Part shown: one piece after another, positions 21,150-31,950 of the stretch
Position numbering within the stretch: position 1 is the stretch's first letter
Layout of the letters: each line of letters begins with the position of its first letter
NCBI GenBank assembly: GCA_037127255.1
Contig: JBANSL010000003.1
Coordinates: 21,972,314 to 22,036,313, forward strand
Length of the DNA: 64,000 nucleotides
Direction of reading: 5' to 3'
From: Persicaria tinctoria
Lineage: Eukaryota; Streptophyta; Magnoliopsida; Caryophyllales; Polygonaceae
Made by a program: the position numbers and the translations under genes
The notes under the pieces: model-generated
What the model saw: only the letters and a program-made list of their open reading frames with translations
Database searches by the model: none
What the model was told of the DNA's origin: nothing

Positions 21150-22415
21150 AAAACGCGGCTGTTAAATTTGCTCTCTTCGGAGGTTTGTTTGCATGCTTAT
21201 CTGTGTTTAAATTGTAAGCAATTGATAAATTTACTTTTCTTGGAAATCTCCTTTGTACATCCATATGTTTGAAAGATACGTGATTGCTAAATTTATTATC
21301 CTTGGGGGCTTGGTTGCATATGCCTTCGTGCTTAAAGCGCACGCGATTGCAGAATTTATTCTCCATGGAGGCTTGCTTGCATGCACATCCGTGCTTCAAT
21401 CACACGCGATCGCTAAATTTATTCTCCTTGGAGGCTTACTTGCACATCCTCATGTTCGAAAGACATGTGATTGCTAAATTTATTCTCCTTGGAGGCTTAC
21501 TTGCATGCGCATCCGTGCTTAAAGTGTACGCGATCGCTGAATTTATTCTCCTTGGAGGCTTACTTGCACATCCCCTTGTTCGAAAGACATGTGATTGTTA
21601 AATTTATTCTCCTTGGAGGCCTACTTGCATGCGCATTCGTGCTTAAAGTGCACGCGATCGTTAAATTTATTCTCCTTGGAGGTTTATTTGCAGATCCTAG
21701 TGTTCGAAAGACACGTGATTGCTAAATTTATTCTCCTTGGAGGCTTACTTGCATGCGCATCCGTGCTTAAAGTGTACGCGATCGCTAAATTTATTCTCCT
21801 TGGAGGCTTATTTGCACATCCCCGTGTTCGAAAGACACGTGATTGCTAAATTTATTCTCCTTGGAGGCTTACTTGCATGTGCATCCGTGCTTAAAGTGCA
21901 CGCGATCGCTAAATTTATTCTCCTTGGAGGCTTGCTTGCATGCGCATCCGTGCTTAAATCGCACGCGATCGCTAAATTTATTCTCCTTGGAGGCTTCCTT
22001 GCATGCGCATCCATGCTTAAATCGCACGCGATCGCTAAATTTATTCTCCTTGGAGGCTTACTTGCACATCCCCGTGTTCGAAAGACACATGATTGCTAAA
22101 TTTATTGTCCTTGGAAGCTTACTTGCATGCACATCTGTGCTTAAAGTGCACGCGATCCCTAAATTTATTCTCCTTGGAGGCTTACTTGATTGCGCATCCG
22201 TGCTTAAAGTGCACGCGATCGCTAAATTTATTCTCCTTGGAGGATTGCTTTCATGCGCATCCGTGCTTAAATCGCAAGCAATCGCTAAATTTATTCTCCT
22301 TGGAGGCTTGCACATCCCCGTGTTCGAAAGACACGTGATTGCTAAATTTATTCTCCTTGGAGGCGTACTTGCACATCCCCGTGTTCGAAAGACATGTGAT
22401 TGCTAAATTTATTTG
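21150..22415. repeat. Satellite-like array of about 20 monomers of about 62 bp, partly in 124-bp dimers
   Basis: Monomers share AAATTTATTCTCCTTGGAGG and come in two types. One contains GTTCGAAAGACACGTGATT; the other contains CATCCGTGCTTAAAGTGCAC followed by GCGATC. They alternate for much of the array, giving a 124-bp higher-order period, then break into runs such as three type-2 units near 21850-22030. The first two units (21150-21290) are degenerate. The array lies just downstream of the Tat integrase on the minus strand, where Tat-lineage 3' UTRs are known to carry tandem repeats. The several open frames across it are artefacts. Confidence 0.9.
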
Positions 22416-22545
22416 TATTAACAATGTTTCTTGGGTTTGAAACGTTCATTTATATATATGAAGTGGTGTACCCAATCCGGAACCCTTGTGACCCCTATAC
22501 ATAGAAAATATAAGTCACCATATTTCTAATATGTCTAGCTTTTAC

Positions 22546-23560
22546 GCAAAATAGGCCTTGAGATTCTTGACGTTCCATGATTTTGCGAGGATCGCACCTT
22601 CTGAATTTTGAAGCTTGAAGGAACCCCTACCTACTTCTTTGTGGATGATGTATGGACCTTCCTACTTGGGTTCAAGCTTTCCCCCAGTTGTTGCTTGGCG
22701 AAAGACCATATCTCCCTTTTGCATGGGTCGTATGAAAACACGCTTGTTGTATCCTTTCGTCAGGAGACGTTGATACTCATTTGCTTTGAGACAAGCAGTA
22801 TCCCTTCTTTCTTCGTGTAGATGGAGTTCTAACTCAAGAGCTTCGTCGGTGGAATCTTTCCTGAAATTAATAATTCCGGCTGATGGAATTAGTAGCTCTA
22901 CTTGTATGACTGCCTCTACTCCAAAAGCCATCGTGAATGGTGTTTCTCCAGTGGGACTCTTAGCTGAGGTTCTATATGACCATAATACCATGGGTAAGAT
23001 CTCAGCCCACTCCCGTTTTGTTGTACCCCACCTCTTTTTTAAGGCATTCATGATTTGGCGATTCGTGGTTTCGGCCTGTCCGTTGGATTGCGGGTAAGCC
23101 ACTGATGAGAATCAAAAGTCTACACGTAGGCCGGCACAGAAATCACGAATTCCCTCGCAGTCAAATTGGGGACCGTGATTTGTGATGATAGCTTGATGGA
23201 CCCCAAATTGGCAGACCATATTTTTCCATAGGAATTTACGCACTTTTTCCGCTGTGATGGTGGCCATGGCTTCAGCTTCCACCCACTTCGTAAAGTAATC
23301 TACTATCACAATAATTAAGCGTAGTTGGCCTGGTGCTGTTGGGAAGGGGCCAAGAATATCCATTCCCCACATTGCGAATGGACATGGTGCGGAAATGGTT
23401 TTCAAAGGATGAGGGGGGCGATGATTGAGCGATGCATGTCACTAGCAATGATCGCATATATGGTTGACAATTTCCGCGTCTGCCCTAAGAGAGGGCCAGT
23501 AATAGCCTAGGCGTGTGATTTTAGACGCTACGACTCTCCATCCCTGGTGGTTGCTGTAGA
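22546..23560 (-). pseudogene. Tat integrase, broken
   Basis: Minus-strand pieces: a zinc-finger end (GYYWPSLRADAEIVNHIC), a core with WGMDILGPFP and IIVIVDYFTKWVEAEA, ITNHGPQFD where Asp is normally found after Thr (D to N in the second catalytic position), then YPQSNGQAETTNR, which keeps the catalytic Glu region. The C-terminal domain (EGPYIIHKEVGRGSFKLQN, SWNVKNLKAYF) continues past a TAG that replaces the usual Trp codon. Stops occur around 23104-23112 and 22660. It would integrate cDNA in a live element; this copy cannot. Confidence 0.8.
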
Positions 23561-23964
23561 GGCATGCGTGCAGTTCTTGCACAAGATTAAAGCCTTCCTG
23601 GTTTGAGACACATAGGAGATCCAGAAGGTTGAAACCCCTTTTGTATAGTCGGCCATCTCTGACTCGAAAGCGGACCGCTCTTCTTCTGATGTTTTGGCTG
23701 TCCTATAATTCACCTTCTAATGCTCCTTTAGTTATGTATTCCAGGAGGGGTATACGCTAGTCTCCGAGGTTAGATATTCCAAATACCCCCTGGTGGATTC
23801 CTCGGGCATGCCTCTGTTCGATTACCACGCGATTACTTAAACCTAGGGGTAGTGTGGCCCCCATTCTGGACAATGTATCGGCGCGCTCATTTTGTTCACG
23901 AGGTATGGACGTGATAGAACATTTCCCGAAGGCGGCAGTGAGTGTTTTTACATGGGCCAAATAT

Positions 23965-24720
23965 TTAGGCAGCATTCCGGTTTTGGCTTCGTATTCCCCC
24001 TTTAACTTGTAGGGCAACCACCTCTGAATTTGTAAAAATTCGAACTTGTCGGGCCCCGTTAACCAAGGCCTTTTCAATACCCGTGATCAATGCTTCATAC
24101 TCTGCTTCATTTTTGGTGGCTTTAAATAATAATGAGAAAGATAAATCGGTTATCTCTCCGCTTGGGTTAGTGATGGTGACTCCTTCCCCGCACCCTCCCA
24201 TTGATATCGATCCATCGACATTAATTACCCAGTTCTCTCCATCGGGATCTTGAGAGTCCCTAAAGATGGATTCGACAACGAAGTCGGCCAACAACTGAGC
24301 CAAACGGGACTTCTTGGGTTTGAAATGAATGTAGAATTCGAAAAGCTCTAATGCCCATTTGACCATTCTTGTGGAAAGGGATGGTGAGTGTAGGATCTGA
24401 TGGAGTGGCAGGTCGGAGAGCACTTCAATTGTATGAGCCTAGAAGTAGGGTCTCAAGCTTCGCGTTGCGAAAACTACAGATAGATCCATCTTCTCTATCG
24501 GGGTATACCTGGATTCAGTGGGTGGTAATACTTGGCTAGCGAAGTAAATAGGAAACTTGGATTCCCTTGTGAGCACAATGCTAATAGTGGTGGATCCGAC
24601 GGCGAGGTACATCTGTAAAGTCTCGTGCTCGCGTGGAAAATGTAGAGTGGGCAAAGTGGCCAGATAATCCTTCATGCTTTTGAAAGCTTTATCCAAAATG
24701 GTCGTCCATTCGACCAGACC
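23965..24720 (-). pseudogene. Tat RNase H and second (archaeal-like) RNase H, broken
   Basis: The first part (24696-24439) is the RNase H-like connection following RT: PTLHFPREHETLQMYLAV and FASQVLPPTESRYTPIEK. The second (within 24423-23965) has WVINVDGSIS, NEAEYEALITGIEKA and VRIFTNSEVVALQVKG, the layout of the extra RNase H of Tat elements. Its third acidic site reads TNS where SDS is usual. A stop separates the two at about 24436. Confidence 0.75.
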
Positions 24721-24732
24721 TTTCTTTGTTAG

Positions 24733-25741
24733 CTATTCGAAGAAAGACAGTGAGTGATCGGCTAATCGCGAACAGAATCTGCTCAGGTAGTTGACTGGCC
24801 CATTCAACTTTTGGATGTCATTCAGCGTCTTTGGAGGGGCTATGTCGATGATGGTTTGTACTTTTGAGAGATTCACGAATATTCCTCGGTGGCTTATCAT
24901 GAAACCTAGGAATTTCCCGGAATCTACTCCAAAAACGCATTTTTCTGGATTCAAGCAAACACGATTTTTCCTGGATTCAAGCAAACACGATTTTTCCTTA
25001 GTGGATCAATGGTTTCCTACAAACCTTTGCAGTGGTCCTCCCGTGTAGTGCTTTTGATTACGATATCATCGGCGTAAACTGCAACATTTCATCCAATCTG
25101 GGACACAAACACTTTTTCTATCATTCGTTGAAAAGTGGCACCCGCGTTCTTGAGCCCAAACGACATTACCTTATAACAAAAGGTTCCCTGGTTGGTGATG
25201 AAAGCGGTGCTTTTTTCATCGCGAGGACTCATCTTGATCTGATTGTAGCCGGATTAAGCATCTAGAAAGCTCAGGGTGGCATGTCCTGCGGTGGTGTCCA
25301 CCTGCTCGTCGATCGATGGCAGAGGATAACTATCTTTTAGGCAGGCTTTGTTCAGATCTTTGAAATCTACGCACATCTTCCACTTGGCACTGCTTTTTTT
25401 TTTACTAACACCACATTTGATAACCAGGTTGAGTCATTAATTTCGTGAATAAAACCGCCTTGCAGAAGCTTGTGCACCTCCTGTTTTACTGCTTCTGATT
25501 TCTCGGCGGCCATTTTTCTCTTTCTTTGGCACACAGGTTTCGCCTCGCGATTAACTCTTAGGGAATGCTCCACGGTTTCTCGAGTGAGCCCTTTTAAATC
25601 TTGTAGTGACCATGCAATGACGTCTCGTAATCCTTGCAACAAACTTTTGAGGCGCTCTAAGGCGGGGCTAGTCAAACTGTGACCGTGGTATAGGGCTTCG
25701 GTCTTGCTTGGGAAGGGAAAACAATCGACTTTTTCTTCCAC
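24733..25741 (-). pseudogene. Tat reverse transcriptase, broken
   Basis: The N-terminal part (25741-25367) reads VKQEVHKLLQGGFIHEIND and VVLVKK, then shifts frame at a ten-T run (25394-25403). The catalytic YADD codons lie at 25065-25076, flanked by in-frame stops. The thumb region follows (LNPEKCVFGVDSGKFLGFMI, 24984-24733). A 24-26-bp direct duplication near 24952-25000 added a short insertion. The gene is clearly non-functional. Confidence 0.8.
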
Positions 25742-25765
25742 GATCTTGTTGGCTACCTTCTCGGG

Positions 25766-26330
25766 TCAAACTTCCAAATCTGCCTGTTGTTGTTCAGATG
25801 TGGCCTCTTGCTCATTGGTTGTTTCTTCCCCTTTAGTCGTGACTATTCGATTATGGCCCTTCCTTAGTGATGATAAGTAGAAAACTCTACTTTCTGCCTG
25901 TTCTCCTCGCGCTTCGTCCATCTTTCCGTCAGCGCATGGAAACTTGACGCTAAATTGATATATATAGCACGCTATTTGGAACTTGAATAGACTTACATAG
26001 CCCATGATAGTATTGTAGATGGACGGCAGTCGGACCACTGTGAACTAAATCATGTGGGTTCTTCTGTTTGGCGTGGTCCCGAGCATCAAGGCCAACTCGA
26101 TCGTTCTAGCTACTTCGACCTCGTCTCCGGAAAAGGAGACTAGCTTTCCTGAGTAGCGATGTAGAGCGCTTTTAGCGATTCCGAGTAGCTCAAAAGCGTC
26201 CCAGTAAAGGACGTCACGGATGAACCCATATCTATCATGACCCGCTTGACAGTTTTGGTTCCTATCTGTATATGGATGACCATAGGATCTGAATGAGGCA
26301 TCCTAAGATCATGAGCGTCTCGGGTGTCGG
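25766..26330 (-). pseudogene. Tat aspartic protease region, truncated by element B
   Basis: The active-site triad region reads MIDMGSSV (codons at 26217-26231), preceded by HSDPMVIHIQIG and followed by VVRLPSIYNTIMG and KFPCADGK, as in Tat proteases. At least one stop (about 26045) breaks it. The 5' side, with gag, was separated by the insertion at 26335. Confidence 0.7.
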
Positions 26331-26334
26331 AAAT

Positions 26335-27259
26335 TGTTGTTGCAGGAAGATGGTCAAGTATGAAAATAAATATAAAATATCAAATCAAACTGACTCCCTG
26401 TCTCAGTACAAGATTTCCTTCCATTGTAGTAGAAGGTAGTCAGGATCGATCCACGAGGAAGTGTGTCAGTGCCCGCCCTTTCAGTTCCAAATCTCAACAG
26501 ATCTCGACTAGAAGCGTACTAGACGTCGACTAGGTCATACTCGACGTCGACCACACTGCGGAGTAAAAACAGAAACAGAAACAAAACAGAAAACCAAAAC
26601 CAACAGAAAGTACTCGACCTCAACTGATGCTACTCGACGTAGACCAAGTGGTACTCGACGTAGACCACGCTTTGTCGATTTCGAGTGAAAACAGAAACGA
26701 AAACCAAAATTTTAAATTGCATAAAACTGAAAGTAAACGCGGAATGTGTAATAAAAATCAATAAAATAAAGCACTTCCAAGATCAGGGTTTCAACACCAC
26801 AACGATAATCATACAAAGTAACACATAAAGGCATAAAAGATTCATGCTTTTCATCAAATAACTTTCGTCATTAATAAATAGGAATATAGAGGATTTCGCA
26901 TAAACCCTAATTGTTACTAACCATTTTCACATAATTAATCCAAGTTGCATTAAGACCACTTTCGCTTCAATAACACAAACAAGGATCACCTTCAACTTTC
27001 GCAAAAGAATCATGCTCATAGGGATAGAAGACGAATTGCATCAAAATATCAAACCCTTACCGCATCCCCTTACATGGCCACCGTCGGGCTCACCCCGACC
27101 CTAAAAGTTGGGTGACTACTCACTCTTCATCATGAATAAACTCATCAAAGATTTCAGGAAAATAAATTGCATTAAATAAACTAAATAAAACTTACACCCG
27201 ATCGAAGCCAAAACGTCTCTCACCAACTCCAACTCCACTCGGCTTAAGCTCTCTACTTT
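26335..27259 (-). repeat. 3' LTR of element B (LTR1), left part
   Basis: Starts TGTTGTTGCAGGAAG at 26335 within the Tat protease; the preceding 5 bp are GAAAT. Element A interrupts it after 27259 and it resumes at 36764. It has motif pairs such as ACTCGACGTCGACC, and a leader hairpin GTCGGG/CCCGAC at 27083-27099. Confidence 0.88.
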
Positions 27260-29518
27260 TGTTGTTGCAGGAGTAAGTCAAGTATAGAATAGAATATGGT
27301 TTAGAATGACTCCCCTGTCTCAGCAAATAAATACAAGACTTCCTCCCGTTGTAGTAAGAGAAAGTTAGGATCGAATCCACGAGGAAGCACGTCAGCAGTT
27401 CTCAGGTAGCTATCAGATTCTCACAGACACAGCAGCACAGACAGAAGCAGAAATAACACAGAAACAGTAATAAACCCAGCAAGGGCAGCTAAAATAAAAG
27501 CAAAGAACAAAGCAAAGACGAAAGCAAACAGAAACTAAAAGCAAAGAAACAGTCTCGTCGATCTCGACAACCTCCTACTCGAGATAGACCACGGCAATTG
27601 ACAACAGCAAGTCGACAATCATAGCAGACAAGAAATCCCGGCAAGGGCAACTCGACCTCGACAAGAGGTACTCGACTTCGACAAAGGAAATAAAGACAGA
27701 AACTTGAAATCGACGAAAACAGAAAAAAGCTAACTCGACACAGACTAAGACAACTCGAGATCGACAAAGGTGGTGCTCGACTTCGACGAAGCCTTCCTCT
27801 ATGTCGACTAAAACAGTAAAAGAACAGAAATTTAAATTGCAATTGCTCGAAACCCAAACTCAGCTTTCCGACAGAAAATTAACTCAATATAATAAAAGAC
27901 CTCCAAGGCTAGGGTTTGAACACCACAACGATAACCACGCAAAACAACACATAAAGGCATAAAAGATCATGCTTTCCATCAAATAACTTTCGTTATTAAC
28001 AACTAGGCATATAGAGGCTTTCGCATAAACCCTAATTGTTACTACCCTTTTTCACATAATTAACCCAAGTTGCATTAAGATCACTTTCGCTTCAATAACA
28101 CAAACAAGGATCACCTTCAACTTTCGCAAAAGAATCATGCTCTTAGGGATAGAAGATAAATCGCACAAAAGATCTGACCTTTATCGCGTCGCCTCACATG
28201 GCCACCGTCGGGCTCACCCCAGCCCCAGAAGTGGGTGGACTACTCACGCCTCATTGCAATAGCAGACATTGAATTGATGAAAGAAACTTGCATTAAAACT
28301 AAATTCAAAGCCTTTACAATCTTGGCAATCAACTTTCGCTGTAAGCCAAAACCCTAAAAACCTCAAACTCCTAAAACTGTATCTCTGAATGTAACTAACT
28401 ACTTCTCTTCGAAATTGGATGCCTAAAACTGAGCCTCATGGGCTTTATTTATAGCCTTCATTCCCTAGCTAATCTAGGAAAGAAGATAAATATCTATATC
28501 TAAATTTCTATCTAAATTGCTTTAATGATAAATAAATTGTTTAATGGAATTAAATCCATAAGGAAAAAGATAAAACTAATGTGGGAAAGTCTTCATGTCT
28601 TGATAGATTCCGCCTTCCATAGATAGAACTTGATAGATCGGATAGAATCCTCGCCTTCGCGACCAAGCAACGTCAACTCTACTCGGACAAGGCAAGTCGA
28701 GAAGGTTCTGGAATTGGGCTCTTGTCGACCTCGAGTAGGGCTCCTCGAGGTCGGGTTGACTTGCTCGTCTCGGCTTGCTCTGCTCGATGTGCTCGGACTT
28801 GGGTTCACTGGCCTTCGTCGACCTCGAGTTGGACTAGTCGAAGTCGAGTAGACTGGCTCGGCGACTAGGGTTTCTCGAGTGGATCTCCTCGAAGGGCTCG
28901 GAAATGGCTTCAGGGTCTTCGTCGATCTCGAGTAAGACTCGTCGAGATCGAGTTGGGTGCTCGGGTTGGCTCTCTCCGCTGGCAGCGATTGGCCTGGTCC
29001 GCGGCAGCGACTCTCCTCTTCCGCGGCAGCGACTTTCCTTTTCCACTGCAGCGAGTGCTCCCGGTCATCCTCGGCTCCGTGGACAGCTCTTCCTCGAGGA
29101 CTCCGGGTGTTCTGTCCGGGCTTCGTCGACCTCGATAAGCGCTCGTCGAGATCGAGTTGGCTTTGGCTGATCGGGTTGTCTGGCTCATCGATCAAGCTGG
29201 CTCGACCATGTTGCTCGGTCATGGCTAGTCGAGCTCGACCAGGACTACTCGAGATCGAGTAGCCTGGGTTCTCAGACTTGTTCTGCTGCTTTGACCGTGG
29301 ACTTCTGTAGTGGTTTTCCGAGCTTTTCCGACCTTCTGTAGAATTGCTGTAAATGCCTCGATTTCTGCGATTTAAACAGAAACTGGTGTAGATTCCATAA
29401 TTTTGGCAAATAAACATTAATTACACAGATTATGTACTATCTTAACCCAAATGCATGAAATGTATACAGAAATCGATATAAAAGTTGCTGTAAAACATGG
29501 CAGATTCCGGTCACAACA
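27260..29518 (-). repeat. 3' LTR of element A
   Basis: Same length as the 5' LTR with about 15 substitutions and no indels seen. It ends against the purine tract at 29519-29530. Confidence 0.93.
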
Positions 29519-31038
29519 AACACCCCATACTTAAGCTTGCTTGTCCTCAAGCAATACTTTTATTTGTCATTCAGGGGAAGAAATCAAAACTCTCAACATA
29601 TTAGATTCATTCTTATATAACCCTGCAATCAATTACCATCCTCGAAAAGGTACTAGTGTCACAGATTCATGCATGTGAAAATATGTAAAAGCAACATCTA
29701 CTTACAAAAGGAGGGTTATGCATAAACATTCATTCGTGACAAAGCATTGATAATCAAGAAGACTTTAATTTAAGCTCATGAAGGAGTAGATATGGTAAAA
29801 GGCTAAAGGGTGGGCAATTTCTGGTAATGTGGGCAATTTCTGGTAATGTGGTGCTTTTATGATCCGGGGAAATGGAGTACTTTCCAAACTGAATTTCATT
29901 CCACATTCCTTCTTTCTTTGATTCATCACCTTTCATATTGCTTTTCTTAATAATATTGCTTTTACCTCTCTGACCTCAGTACTGCCTTCTCGCGAGTCGC
30001 AAACATGGGTGTCATGAATGGCCCCGGATACTTAGTGCGTCGGACTCCTCACAATGTGTCCCATCTCTCCAAACTATTATCTTAGAGAGCAGGGTCAATC
30101 TACCTTTATCTCCTGAGGTGATTGGATTTTTTTTTCACTCATTAAATTTTCCATATATTTCAAACACTTTCCAGCCAAACTCCAATAATGATAATCTCAA
30201 CACAACAACCATATAACATCTCCATAATGTAACATCATTCTTAACATAATCCCCGGATAAGGTAAAGAATGGCAAATATTTAGATCATGTGGAGCAATAT
30301 ATGAAATAAGGCATTTTATGGCTTTTGTGATGCATAAGCATAGGTAAGGCTAGGAATTAACAATGAGCATTATATGGAAATATAAAGTCCTCCATCATCT
30401 TATCATGCAACATGTCAAAAGCAACTTCAAATTTTTACCTCCTTTCATGGTTTTCATCAAAATAATGCACTTCATTGTGACTTCCCTTTACTAGGCAATT
30501 TCATGCTATATCTCTAATGAATTCAATTTTGCATCGTCGAGTTTAATATAAGCTTCCATGACTTTATTCAAAATTTTCAATGGGGGTCATTTTTCTCAAT
30601 TTTTTGGAAAACATGCATATAAGCACATAAATCAAATAATGCATTCCAAAATAGCCATGTAGCAATTCCAAGAAATAATGCACACATAATGTCAAATATG
30701 ATCAATATGCATAATGTAAGCCCTTCCCCCACCCCATACTTAAACATTACAGTGTCCTCACTGTATAAAAACAAGGTAAAGGGTAAAGAAAGAAACTCAC
30801 AAGACATGAGTGCAGAGCCGCAGAATTTTGAATGGAGCACCTCCTAGTCCGAGTATGATTATAGCTTGATTCTATCCATGGACCTGAAAAGTAGAAGACA
30901 TATACCAACAAAAAGAAAAACAAAAACCAAAAACAATGTTCAAAACCAAAAAAAAAACAAAACAAGATCTCAAATGTCCTAAAAAGTCTATGTACATGCT
31001 CTAGATTTTAGAGTCGCTAGGCCGACTTCCATTAATGC
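29519..31038 (-). other. 3' non-coding region of element A
   Basis: No gene. Two hairpin plus purine-tract modules bound it: 29520-29554 next to the LTR (TTGCTTG, loop TCCT on the plus strand, CAAGCAA) and 30722-30765 (TACAGTG, TCCT, CACTGTA). A block at 29984-30125 is strongly conserved in B, C and E and contains a CTCTC/GAGAG hairpin (30065-30089). Confidence 0.75.
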
Positions 31039-31950
31039 TCAAGGTGGCATCTGCAGAGCCCATGTAGCCTGGGCCTCAAATAAGACTCCATTCTTGTCCA
31101 TCAGCTGTAATCCTCCAGAATGGATCTTGTTCACCACAAACGGTCCCATCCGCCTCTTGTTGAATTTGTTTGGAAACCAATGATCCTTTGACTTAGAGAC
31201 ATAGAGCTTGTCTCCAACTTCATACTCCTTAGGCTCGTCATTGGAAATCCTGCACAATCGCACATACCAAGGCAAACCTCTCCCATGTATAGATAAATCT
31301 TTAATTTAAATAGGAGAAGAAAGATCCATACCTTGGCTTACCTTCGCAGAAACGGAATCGGGCACCACGGTATTTGGTCGATCTCGACTAGGGCTCCTCG
31401 AGATCGACGAGTCTGCTGGTCCTGGTGGTGGTCTGGTCGAAGAATCAGAAGTCGAGGAAGAACAGGTCTTGTCGACCTCGAGTTGGCTGGTCGACTTCGA
31501 TGAAGACTCTGGTCCTGGTGGGATGCTCCTCGAGAACACAGGATCGGGTGGCGCCTGGCGGTGGTCGACCTCGACAAGGCTACTCGAGGTCGACGAGGGT
31601 TCTGGTCCTGGAGTCACCGTCGTCGATGAAGGTGGCTCTGGTGGTGCTAAGTGTTGGTCGACCTCGACAAGGCTACTCGAGGTCGAGTAGCCTTCTCCTC
31701 CTGGTGGCTTGCTCGTCGAGGAGGGCGGCGCTGGGCTCTCCGAGGGGTGGTCAAGATCGACGAGAGTGTTGTCGACCTCGAGTAGACTCGGCTTGTCTGG
31801 TTCGCTGCTCGACGAAGCTGGCGCTGGTGGAGTCTCCGTGGTCTGGTCGAGATCGACTAGGGTTCTACTCGATGTCGAGGAGCCCCGGTCGATCTTGACC
31901 CCATACTTAGCTCCTTTGTTCTCTTTAAGGATTGCCATGATCTCCTCCAC
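31039..31950 (-). pseudogene. C-terminal linker and integrase-tail-like domain of element A, split by stops
   Basis: It continues the gag-PR frame after the TAG: 214 codons of Ser/Pro-rich linker with LVDLDQ, LLEVDN and LVEVDH repeats, then a TAA (TCA in B) at about 31304, then MPWYVRLCR, YEVGDKLYVSKSKDHWFP, MGPFVVNKIHSGGLQLMD and a stop at 31039. The last part matches the layout of the C-terminal domain of gypsy integrases (GD-x-V, FPxK, GPFxV, D-x-x-G), fused straight after the protease region because RT to IN core is absent. Confidence 0.7.

Larger units (their letters stand above)
13781..26334 (-). mobile_element. Decayed Tat-type Ty3/gypsy retrotransposon, pol to 3' region
   Basis: On the minus strand the order is PR (about 26.3-25.8 kb), RT, RNase H, a second RNase H-like domain (a Tat-lineage trait), integrase (ending about 22546), a 62/124-bp tandem array, a cluster of B3-domain genes, a 77-bp tandem array, then an antisense additional gene with a PF04195-like domain. 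Long 3' regions with tandem repeats and antisense extra genes are known from Tat elements such as Grande and Retand. Gag is cut off by element B at 26335. The 3' LTR is not seen; element F abuts at 13775, so the left boundary is provisional. Many stops and shifts show it is old. Confidence 0.72.

Noticed and set aside
21253..22406. Overlapping open frames with repeated LNLFSLEAYLHAH units
   Set aside because: These are readings of the 62-bp tandem array in shifting frames; the period is not a multiple of three and there is no codon bias or start context.
28593..29417. A 274-codon open frame in the A LTRs (also 35833-36657) rich in RSR and STS words
   Set aside because: It spans the palindrome-rich U3; its residues are a by-product of the repeated TCGA words, and the equivalent region in C is broken into several frames. 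The two A copies are too young for conservation to mean anything.
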